Source: Bacteroidota bacterium (GTDB lineage Bacteria; Bacteroidota; Bacteroidia; Chitinophagales; Chitinophagaceae). From it: a stretch of 10,067 nt of DNA. How positions within the stretch are numbered: position 1 is the stretch's first letter; every line of letters starts with the position of its first letter. This document shows positions 1 through 6,827 of this stretch, in pieces. The DNA is taken from contig CANHOY010000043.1 of the NCBI GenBank assembly GCA_947462495.1, positions 1 through 10,067 of the forward strand, given 5' to 3'. The position numbers and the translations under genes were made by a program. The notes beneath the pieces are model-generated. The model worked only from the letters and a program-made list of their open reading frames with translations. It made no database searches and was not told the origin of the DNA.

Positions 1-738
1 AGGAATACCATCGTTATTTATATCTACTACTTTTACAATACGTATACTACTATTAATTTGTTGTATTGGATTCCAATTGTTACCAAAATTCATTGTGGAA
101 TTGGGTTCCCATTTCACTTGATTTAAGCTTACAACAAGCTCTTCCTTTCCATCAAAATTTCCATCCATAAACTCTGCTGCAGATTCTACATTCTGTCCTT
201 GATTGGTTTGATAATCTTGATATTGGAAAGTTTTTTGATCCCATTTATAAGCCAAATTGGTCGTTTGATCGTATGAATTTACATTCGTATTAAAGAAATT
301 GCTTGGAGGAGTAAGGGTATCTAAAGTAAAATTCAAATTGTTATTGGTTAAATAAGCAATACGATTTTGTTGATTCATATCGGTGCTATTTTTATAAATA
401 CCCACTAAATCAAACTCGTTATCTCCATTTACATTCATTGCCCCTACCACTTGCATATAATCATTTTTCCCTTTTGCAATAAGTGACTTTTTATTTAAAG
501 TGAATTTTATTTTATTAGACCCAGTTCCTGCTAAAATATTAATAGCAGTTAAAGAATCATTGATAAATCTCTTGGTACTATCAATTTGTCGATAGGCTTG
601 TGAGTAAATGATTAATTTAGGTAAGGCAGTTGCAGCGTCTGCAGCCAATTTAACTAAGTTAACCGATTGTTGTAATGCCCCACCTGATCTTGAAGGTACT
701 CTTACAAATAAAGAAGCGGTATCTATATTTGTTGAAGT
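1..738 (-). other. FG-GAP/VCBS-like tail of the giant protein (about residues 1670 to window edge)
   Basis: The segment after the last fibronectin-III-like domain changes character. It contains at least three Asp/Asn/Gly loops at intervals: VNGDNEFDLVGIYKN near residue 1775, DGNFDGKEELVVSLN near 1865, and VVDINNDGIP at the edge. Such loops bind calcium in FG-GAP/VCBS beta-propeller blades, where 'D.(N/D).DG..(D/E)L' is the signature. The intervals are about 90 and 45 residues, so the first may skip a degenerate blade. The segment is cut by the window edge, so the blade number cannot be counted. Confidence 0.6.
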
Positions 739-3700
739 ATTAAAACGCACAGCAGGAACAAATATGGTATCTTTTGAAGATTTAATATTACTTAATCCTG
801 TTTGAATAGAACCCACTGTAGCACGAAGTGCATAAAAATACTCTTTACCTGAAGTAGGTAAAACATCCTGAATAGTATCTTGTGTTAAATCAATAGTTCT
901 CGCCAAAGGCGCAAGGGTATCCAAAGAAGTTTTAATGGTATCACGATACAATTTAACATTCGTTAATGCGGTGGTACCTGTTTTAGCCCATGTTAAAATA
1001 ACTGCAGTTCCTGTTTTTTGTAATCTTGAAATTTGAGGAGCTGGAACACTGAATATGTTCTCAAAAGCACCCACATCCGCCTTAGATCCAGTAGGGTTAG
1101 GTCTTGCAGCACCATTGTAATCATAAGTTAATGCCCTTAAAGTATCTTTATCAGAACCATTTAAATATAAAACGTCCTGTCCTTTACCTAAAGCAGGAGA
1201 AAAGTTAGTTAAGGTATAATCGTTTGAAGAAGAATTTTTGAATTTAGGATCTGCCAAAGTATTAGTGGCAGACTGCGCAGCTAAAGCTCCATTATCCACA
1301 ATTGAACCTACTACTTTAAATAATTTATTATTGAAATTAGAATTGTATCCATTCTCAGAAAGAATACTATTAAAAATGACTACTGATTTTTCAGGACCAC
1401 AACAATTTGTACTAAAAAAGTTATTATTTGAGAAAACAGAATTTATGAATCTAATCACTTTCGTTCTTGGTCTTGAAGAATCTTGACCACCCACAATATT
1501 GAGAGCTCCACTTTGAGTAGAATTATTAATAATTAAACAGTTTCTAAACTCAGGAGCAGATTGATCTGAACTAATTACAAATTGACCAGCTAAATTATTA
1601 GTAAAAATACATGATTCAAATAATGGGTTTGAATTCCAAGAAATAGATACTGCAGCCGGTGCTCCATTATTCCAATTACTATAAGCTCCGCCTGATATCG
1701 TTAATCCAATAAATACATTTCGAGGTTTACTATAATTGGTCACATTCCAGTCCCCTTGGTCTTCAATTCTTAAAACTGGGGCTGTAGTACTTGTCGCCTC
1801 CAAAGGATAAATAATGGCCTTACCCTTATTTTTCGCCATGATGGTGTATGTTTTTTTACTCAATAATAAATTCTCAAAATAGGTTCCATCATTTAAAATA
1901 ATAGTATCTCCACTTTGACCATTATCAATAGCATATTGAATACTCTTCATAGGCAAGCCAACAGATGCATTATTAGTTTCAAGCCCTGCGGTATCCAATA
2001 CCCAAATATTATTGGCTTTTGCATTAGCTAATTTAGACATATCACTGGCAGCACCCACACTATCCACTACTTTAATACCATAAAAATATTTAGTATTGGA
2101 AGTTGCTGTATTGTCAATATAAAAAGTAGTATCTAATGCTGAAGCAATTTTATCTAAATTACTGGTATCAGCACCTCTATAAACATTGTATTTTCTTCTA
2201 ATAGTAGAAGTATCCGACCATACTAAAGCAACAGATCTCAATCCACCAAATGCACGTACTGTATCTACTCCATCTGGTGGTACATTTGGTTGTACAAATA
2301 ACTCGTTGGAGAATGCACTATACAACTTTGGCGAAGTTCCACTATAAGCCCTAACTCTGTAATAATATTTTGTCAGATTAACTACAGACGTGTCTTTTAA
2401 AATTAAGCTATCCCCTTTGTTAATGATAAAAGCAGCAGTGCTAGCTGAGGATGGAATTGTAGAAGCAGATTTGAAAACTTCATAGCCTGTTATTGTTCCA
2501 CTGACAGGTTTTTTCCATCTTATACCCACTGAGTTATTAGCCCCGTCCAAAGAAGTTAATATTGGTGAAGCAACTCCATATATTGATTCTACTGCTCCAA
2601 TATCACTATTGGTTCCAGCAGGTCCAGGTCTTGAATTACCGTAAACATCAACAGGATCAAATGTTTTTGTTCCAATGGTTCCAAAAGTATTGGTACCGCT
2701 ATTAATTAAAGTAGAAGAAGGGTTAAGTGTAAATAAGGTAGAATCTTCAAAAATATTTGAATTGATTTGCAAGTTATTTGCAAAAGTTACACTTGTCAAG
2801 TTAACCAATTTGGAGCTAGCCAAATCAGCAGTGGTTGCATTATTATTTACATAAAAATCAGAAGAAGGAGAAGTGTTTAAATAAAAATCTAATTTGTTTT
2901 GATAGAATAAATTATTCGCAATAAATGTTTTTGGACTATTGTTATCAACTCTGAATACAGCCGTATTATTTTTTACAAATGTATTATTGGTTATAAAAGC
3001 AGAATCAGAAGTATTTCCCGCAAAACCTATAACATTATATTGCCAATAATCATTATTGTTATATGGAGGTGCCTGGCCATTATTAGAAAAGATATTTCCA
3101 GATATAGTATACCCGTTTAACCAACCCTCAATGATGCTAGTACTACACCATACATTGTTTGCTTTTGTAAGATCATTATTGTTATTTCTGAAAATATTAT
3201 TTTTTATGACTACTCCAGAAGAACCAAAAGAAAATTTACCAGAGTTGTTCTCAATAACAGAATTTTGAATTAAAGTACTATCATTAAATCTAGCAATAAC
3301 AAAATCTTGATTGGCATCTCTACCTTCTACAAATTGAATGTCTTTGTAACCATTGTTAGAAATTATACAATGATCAAAAGAAAAATATTTTTGCCATTGT
3401 TGCTCTGTATTAATAAGCAACTTTCCCTTCCCTTGCGCTCCTGTCAAAGTTAAACCAACAAACTTAGTCCATACAGGTATGTTATTGGTTTCATATGCAT
3501 TGTAATTAATTAAATTACCTGTCATTGAAGATGCATCTAATATAGTAGACCTAATCGACGCAGTGTCCGATGCATCTAATAAATATCTAGAACCCACCGT
3601 AACACCAGGGTTAATTCTTATTCTTTCTGTATACGTTCCCGGCAATAAAACAACCTTATCACCTTTAAAGGCCTGTGTCATTGCATAGGTTATTGTATTG

Positions 3701-5745
3701 AAGGGATCTCCAGAACCACCAGCTTTATCAGCATCAACCCCAGTTGCAGAAAGATCTACATAAAAAGTTGCTGCAGTAAGCGTTGAAGGAGTTGCCCTTG
3801 ATATATTAGCACTAGAATCTGATACAACACCAGCAGCATCCCTATTAACTAAGTAATAATAATAGGTAGTTGCAATAATGGTTGTTTTATCTGTATAGGC
3901 ACTAGTTGTATCATTAAGGCTTATAAGTAAACTTGCATTAGAAGGTGATGTTCCTCTATAAATATCTATATAATACTTACTCCTAGTTGAAGAATAAGTA
4001 CCAGTATATACATTTGCCGATGTCCATGTAAGAGCTATACTAGACCTTCCTGAAAGTGAAGAAGTTAAGCTTGTTGGAATACTTACCGCACTAGTAGTTG
4101 AACTTGTTGTAACACTGTCCACTGAACTAGCTTCAGAAAGCAAACTTCCTGTATTAATTAACGCCTTAATTACATAATAATATTTAGTGCCATTGGTAAT
4201 ACCAGTAGTATCAGTAAACACACTTGTATTATTAGATATTGTATTTTTTATATTAGTTGCAGAATAAGTACCTGCACTTGATAAAATGATGGCAGTATCT
4301 TTTGAAGCCGTACTTCTATAAATAATAACTGAATCCACTTTAGGATTGTTATAAATAGAGAAGTTTATTTTAATTGCTTTTTTACTATCGATCACTGCAT
4401 TTTGTAATGAAGTAATGGTAGGGGTTGGCATAGCTAAACTTGATTCAATTGCACCCATATCAATTCCAGAACCAGTAGGATTTGGTCTATCACCGCCTAA
4501 ATAATCTTTCGCTGTTGAAAAATTGACATTGCCTGCTCCAATTCCAGGACTGGTTGGCAAAAGCGAAAAATCTAAATTTGTAGGATCTTTAAATTTAGCA
4601 ACCCCAATAATTTGACTAGCGGTATCATAATTAAAAGTAAAAGTGTTTGAAAAACCGCTTGTTTGTCCAGTCTTTGTAATAAATTCTGAAGCCAATAAGT
4701 TATTTTTAAAATAATAGTCATTTGGCTTACCATTGCTTCCTCCATCACCCCAAGCAAATTCACCATTGGTGTTATTGCTTGCACTTGTATAAACGTTGTC
4801 TATAATATTATTGTACCAACGAGAAGTGTAATTGTTTTGTCCAAACTGCCCCCACCAATTCATAAAATAGGCAGTTTTAGTATTGTTTTTATAAAATACA
4901 TTATTAAATACATCCAAGCTATCAGTTGTTTTATCTCCACCAGAACTAATAACGTTATCACCATTGTTTTTGTAAAAAATATTATTAGATAATCTACCTT
5001 TTGTGTTATTCGCACTCCAAATGATACCACCAATATATTGTTGATTCCATGGTCCGCCCCTATCATCTCTTTCTGAATTAGATGATAATGCTTTGTTATT
5101 ATAAAAAATAGAAGATTCCACTTTCCACATAGGAGAATTGTCGTCTGAACCTATTTGTGAGAATGCAAAAATAGAAGTACCTATATTATTGTAAATTCTG
5201 GAATTGGTAATTTTTGTTCCTTGAAATAAATAAGGTATAGATGATGTAGATCCAGAATTTTTTAGAATACAATAAGCCACTTGGCCACCTTCTATGTACA
5301 AACCATACTTACTTGCACTATCAACTGTAAAACCTACAAATTGAAACCAATCACTGTTTCTATTATCCCCATAAGCAGCCACTAAAATATCATTCTGACT
5401 GGTTTGTGCAATACCTCCACCACTAATGATGGTATTTCTTATGTGATTAGTATCACCATCAAGTAAAAATTGTGATGCCAAAACTAAATTCCTATTTCCA
5501 GGACTAGCCCATCGACTGAAATTAATTTTTTCTTTATAAGTGCCATCATATACTATAACTGTATCAGTCACGCCACTAACTGTTCCAGCAGCGGCAACTG
5601 CTAACTTAATTGTTGCAAACGTATCCACTGCTGCACCAGTATAGGTAGACTTTACGATTAGTCTTTTTTGAGCAAACAGATTAACACTAGTAGACAACAA
5701 TAAAATACTAACTAATAAAGTACCAAGTAATTGAACTCTTTTCAT
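1..5745 (-). CDS. Giant secreted modular protein: three beta-helix modules, fibronectin-III-like pairs, FG-GAP-like tail (3' end missing)
   Basis: This frame is open for 1915 codons from ATG at 5745 to the window edge, so the C-terminus is missing. Residues 1-25 form a signal peptide (MKR, a Leu/Val/Ile core, then LFA before Q26). Right-handed parallel beta-helix modules lie at about residues 27-435, 656-1055 and 1245-1562, rich in NN-x-(I/V/L)-F turns such as NNIFYKNN and NNVFYKNN that suggest Asn ladders. Fibronectin-III-like domains with the usual Y-(Y/F)-Y strand follow at about 436-651 (two), 1056-1242 (two) and 1563-1670 (one). Residues 1670-1915 have Asp-rich loops (NVNGDNEFD, GNFDGKEE, DINNDG) like FG-GAP/VCBS propeller repeats. 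The family is known for surface adhesion or glycan binding, but no catalytic residues could be assigned, so the substrate is unknown. In Bacteroidota such proteins usually end in a type IX secretion sorting domain; that is inference here. The start has an A-rich leader typical of the phylum. Confidence 0.9.
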   Translation of the reverse strand, partial: MKRVQLLGTLLVSILLLSTSVNLFAQKRLIVKSTYTGAAVDTFATIKLAVAAAGTVSGVTDTVIVYDGTYKEKINFSRWASPGNRNLVLASQFLLDGDTNHIRNTIISGGGIAQTSQNDILVAAYGDNRNSDWFQFVGFTVDSASKYGLYIEGGQVAYCILKNSGSTSSIPYLFQGTKITNSRIYNNIGTSIFAFSQIGSDDNSPMWKVESSIFYNNKALSSNSERDDRGGPWNQQYIGGIIWSANNTKGRLSNNIFYKNNGDNVISSGGDKTTDSLDVFNNVFYKNNTKTAYFMNWWGQFGQNNYTSRWYNNIIDNVYTSASNNTNGEFAWGDGGSNGKPNDYYFKNNLLASEFITKTGQTSGFSNTFTFNYDTASQIIGVAKFKDPTNLDFSLLPTSPGIGAGNVNFSTAKDYLGGDRPNPTGSGIDMGAIESSLAMPTPTITSLQNAVIDSKKAIKINFSIYNNPKVDSVIIYRSTASKDTAIILSSAGTYSATNIKNTISNNTSVFTDTTGITNGTKYYYVIKALINTGSLLSEASSVDSVTTSSTTSAVSIPTSLTSSLSGRSSIALTWTSANVYTGTYSSTRSKYYIDIYRGTSPSNASLLISLNDTTSAYTDKTTIIATTYYYYLVNRDAAGVVSDSSANISRATPSTLTAATFYVDLSATGVDADKAGGSGDPFNTITYAMTQAFKGDKVVLLPGTYTERIRINPGVTVGSRYLLDASDTASIRSTILDASSMTGNLINYNAYETNNIPVWTKFVGLTLTGAQGKGKLLINTEQQWQKYFSFDHCIISNNGYKDIQFVEGRDANQDFVIARFNDSTLIQNSVIENNSGKFSFGSSGVVIKNNIFRNNNNDLTKANNVWCSTSIIEGWLNGYTISGNIFSNNGQAPPYNNNDYWQYNVIGFAGNTSDSAFITNNTFVKNNTAVFRVDNNSPKTFIANNLFYQNKLDFYLNTSPSSDFYVNNNATTADLASSKLVNLTSVTFANNLQINSNIFEDSTLFTLNPSSTLINSGTNTFGTIGTKTFDPVDVYGNSRPGPAGTNSDIGAVESIYGVASPILTSLDGANNSVGIRWKKPVSGTITGYEVFKSASTIPSSASTAAFIINKGDSLILKDTSVVNLTKYYYRVRAYSGTSPKLYSAFSNELFVQPNVPPDGVDTVRAFGGLRSVALVWSDTSTIRRKYNVYRGADTSNLDKIASALDTTFYIDNTATSNTKYFYGIKVVDSVGAASDMSKLANAKANNIWVLDTAGLETNNASVGLPMKSIQYAIDNGQSGDTIILNDGTYFENLLLSKKTYTIMAKNKGKAIIYPLEATSTTAPVLRIEDQGDWNVTNYSKPRNVFIGLTISGGAYSNWNNGAPAAVSISWNSNPLFESCIFTNNLAGQFVISSDQSAPEFRNCLIINNSTQSGALNIVGGQDSSRPRTKVIRFINSVFSNNNFFSTNCCGPEKSVVIFNSILSENGYNSNFNNKLFKVVGSIVDNGALAAQSATNTLADPKFKNSSSNDYTLTNFSPALGKGQDVLYLNGSDKDTLRALTYDYNGAARPNPTGSKADVGAFENIFSVPAPQISRLQKTGTAVILTWAKTGTTALTNVKLYRDTIKTSLDTLAPLARTIDLTQDTIQDVLPTSGKEYFYALRATVGSIQTGLSNIKSSKDTIFVPAVRFNTSTNIDTASLFVRVPSRSGGALQQSVNLVKLAADAATALPKLIIYSQAYRQIDSTKRFINDSLTAINILAGTGSNKIKFTLNKKSLIAKGKNDYMQVVGAMNVNGDNEFDLVGIYKNSTDMNQQNRIAYLTNNNLNFTLDTLTPPSNFFNTNVNSYDQTTNLAYKWDQKTFQYQDYQTNQGQNVESAAEFMDGNFDGKEELVVSLNQVKWEPNSTMNFGNNWNPIQQINSSIRIVKVVDINNDGIP
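1060..2013 (-). repeat. Beta-helix module 3 of the giant protein (about residues 1245-1562)
   Basis: This is the third and shortest copy. It opens with PMKSIQYAIDNGQSGDTIIL followed by NDGTYFENLLL. The rungs are less Asn-rich than in module 1 but include FESCIFTNN, FRNCLIINNS and FINSVFSNN. It closes with ARPNPTGSKADVGAFE ending at residue 1562. A Cys-Cys pair occurs in STNCCGPEK, which the other copies lack. A single fibronectin-III-like domain (about residues 1563-1670) follows, rather than a pair. Confidence 0.75.
2020..2580 (-). other. Fibronectin-III-like pair B of the giant protein (about residues 1056-1242)
   Basis: There are two domains. The first reads SPILTSLDGANNSVGIRWKK, then GYEVFKS and LTKYYYRVRAYSG. 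The second reads PPDGVDTVRAFGGLRSVALV, then YNVYRG and NTKYFYGIKVVDSVGAAS. Both show the B-strand Trp and the (K)Y(Y/F)Y core strand expected of fibronectin-III folds. The pair links beta-helix modules 2 and 3, repeating the module-then-pair order seen upstream. Confidence 0.7.
2581..3780 (-). repeat. Beta-helix module 2 of the giant protein (about residues 656-1055)
   Basis: This second copy begins FYVDLSATGVDADKAGGSGD, followed by PFNTITYAMTQAFKGDKVVL and LPGTYTE, the clearest DUF1565-type opening of the three. Asn-rich rungs follow (KNNIFRNNNN, SGNIFSNNG, ITNNTFVKNN, IANNLFYQN). It closes with SRPGPAGTNSDIGAVE ending at residue 1053, equivalent to the closing motifs of modules 1 and 3. Confidence 0.75.
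3793..4440 (-). other. Fibronectin-III-like pair A of the giant protein (about residues 436-651)
   Basis: There are two consecutive domains of roughly 100 residues. The first has PTPTITSLQ, then VIIYRST and GTKYYYVIKA. The second has PTSLTSSLSGRSSIALTW, then YYIDIYRG and TTYYYYLVNRDAAG. The order 'W or F in strand B, then (I/V)YR, then KYYY-V-A' is the usual fibronectin-III pattern. The pair separates beta-helix modules 1 and 2 and is probably a spacer; a binding role cannot be read from the sequence. Confidence 0.7.
4441..5667 (-). repeat. Beta-helix module 1 of the giant protein (about residues 27-435)
   Basis: This is the first copy of the large protein-level repeat. It opens with a 'TFATIKLAV...DTVIVYDGTYKE' type segment, as in DUF1565/pectate-lyase-like helices. 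It continues with many Asn-rich rungs (SNNIFYKNN, NNVFYKNN, NNIID) and closes with DRPNPTGSGIDMGAIE at residues 419-434. That closing motif resembles the end of 'choice-of-anchor Q' domains. It is the longest of the three copies. The copies have diverged too far to look like recent DNA duplications. Confidence 0.75.
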
Positions 5746-6102
5746 AAAAAGGTTTTTAATAAAAATTTAATTAAGCAGATACTACATTGTCGTGGGGGCT
5801 GACAACGAATAAATTTATAAAATAGTATATGCCAATAGTAATGATTTGTTAAAAATAATAAAATACAGCTAAATTTTGAAAATTATCATAGTATAAATTC
5901 AAAAAATGTTACTATTTTATCAATTGAGAAACGGAATAATTATAATTAATTGATTTTCAAATACTTATGATTTATTTATTAGTAGATTTATTATTATTTT
6001 AATGTTAATTTAGTTAAGCTTCCAGATATAGGAAGATTGGCTTTAATCTGCCTCTATTATCTTAGCTTTAGTAGACCCATATTTGCCCATAAAACATTTA
6101 AT
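5746..6102. other. A/T-rich divergent intergenic region
   Basis: This stretch of about 357 bases lies between the start of the giant gene (minus strand) and the chosen start of the DUF421 gene (plus strand), so it should hold both promoters. It is strongly A/T-rich. No exact copy of the Bacteroidota -7 element TAnnTTTG was found on either strand. The nearest on the minus side is TAAATTTA (5817 down to 5810), with a TTG at 5835-5833 but only 15 bases between them, shorter than usual. The one compositional exception is the G-rich hairpin listed separately. No open frame of note and no RNA gene is visible. Confidence 0.5.
5785..5807 (-). promoter_or_regulatory. Inverted repeat (hairpin) in the leader of the giant gene
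   Basis: On the minus strand the sequence reads CGTTGTC, then the 9-base loop AGCCCCCAC, then GACAATG. This gives a 7-bp stem with one G-U pair, 40 bases upstream of the ATG. It is the only G/C-rich patch in the intergenic region. If transcribed it would sit in the 5' leader, where it could stabilise or gate translation of a very long mRNA. As DNA it could instead be an operator half-site pair. It has no U-tract directly after the stem, so it does not look like an intrinsic terminator. Confidence 0.4.
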
Positions 6103-6654
6103 ATGACCACAATTGCCATCAATCTCTCCTTCCTTCATAACCCAGCAATCGAAATCGTGCTAAGGACCCTTGCAGTGTATACTTTTATGATTTTAGCCCT
6201 GCGCATTTTTGGTAAAAAAGAGCTGGCCCAATTGTCCGTTATTGACTTGGTTTTCATCCTTTTAATAAGTAATTCGGTGCAAAATGCGATGGTAGGACCT
6301 GACACCTCTTTATATGGCGGATTAATTGCTGCGGGTGCTTTATTTTTAGCCAATTATACCCTAAAACAAATACTTTATCGCAGTAAAAAAATTAGTGACC
6401 TAATTCAAGGGGAAGCTATTTTACTCATTTATGAAGGGGTAGCTAATTTAGACAATTGCAAAAAAGCAGAAATTACCATAGAGGAACTAGAAGCAGCCGT
6501 AAGAGAACATGGAGCTAGAGACATTCAAAAAGTAGACCTTGCTATTTTAGAAGTGGATGGCAATATCAGTGTAATAAGCAGCGATTATCAAACCAAATCT
6601 AAAGTTGCTCATCCTCGCAAGCATAAATTCAAAGGAAGATTGAATAAAAGCTAA
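6103..6654 (+). CDS. DUF421/YetF-family membrane protein
   Basis: The protein has 183 residues from ATG at 6103. Hydrophobic helices lie at about residues 15-33, 44-58 and 70-88. Between the first two is the family-typical RIFGKKELAQLSVIDLVFIL (compare R..GKRE..QLS..DLV). The cytosolic C-terminal half has IQGEAILLIYEG, NLDNCKKAEITIEELEAAVR and VDLAILEVDGNISVI, the hallmarks of the YetF C-terminal domain. The molecular function of the family is not established; Bacillus members are inner-membrane proteins, some linked to spore or stress phenotypes. The frame is open upstream to a TTG at 6037, which has AGGAAG only one base before it, too close to act as a binding site. The ATG start also leaves a normal-length family member. 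It is transcribed away from the giant gene and has no obvious operon partner. Confidence 0.88.
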   Translation: MTTIAINLSFLHNPAIEIVLRTLAVYTFMILALRIFGKKELAQLSVIDLVFILLISNSVQNAMVGPDTSLYGGLIAAGALFLANYTLKQILYRSKKISDLIQGEAILLIYEGVANLDNCKKAEITIEELEAAVREHGARDIQKVDLAILEVDGNISVISSDYQTKSKVAHPRKHKFKGRLNKS

Positions 6655-6827
6655 AGTACAATTCCTGCTCTAGTCTTCTATAAAATGAACATTTTCTATT
6701 TAGGAAATTGACCTATATGCTTGTCTATTCAATACTTAATACCATTACTCCATCTTTATTTTGTAGAAAGCAAAAAAAGTAGGAAATTAACTGCTTCAAC
6801 CGATTTATTCATAACGATTAAAAACAC

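Noticed and set aside
608..3268. Several short plus-strand open frames of 65-82 codons (608-805, 1238-1486, 3056-3268).
   Set aside because: They lie antisense inside the continuous minus-strand frame, have no recognisable domains, and their composition matches the complement of the Asn/Thr-rich protein.
4572..5066. Two short minus-strand open frames (4572-4784, 4860-5066).
   Set aside because: They overlap the giant gene in another frame on the same strand; the long frame explains the sequence far better through its repeat motifs.
3361..5300. Asn-rich repeated codons (runs of att/gtt on the plus strand), considered as a DNA repeat array or CRISPR.
   Set aside because: The units are irregular and uneven in length, and are explained by Asn-rich beta-helix rungs in the protein; no fixed-length repeat and spacer pattern exists.
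6135..6353. A 72-codon minus-strand frame inside the DUF421 gene.
   Set aside because: It is antisense to a well-supported family member and shows no domain of its own.
6682..6695. Inverted repeat AAAATG-AA-CATTTT after the DUF421 gene, considered as a terminator.
   Set aside because: The stem is all A/T except one G-C pair, the loop is only two bases, and no T-tract follows; it is expected by chance in such A/T-rich sequence.
6756..6763. TTATTTTG upstream of the ThuA/GSDH gene, considered as a -7 promoter box.
   Set aside because: It differs from TAnnTTTG at the second base and has no TTG at the expected distance upstream.
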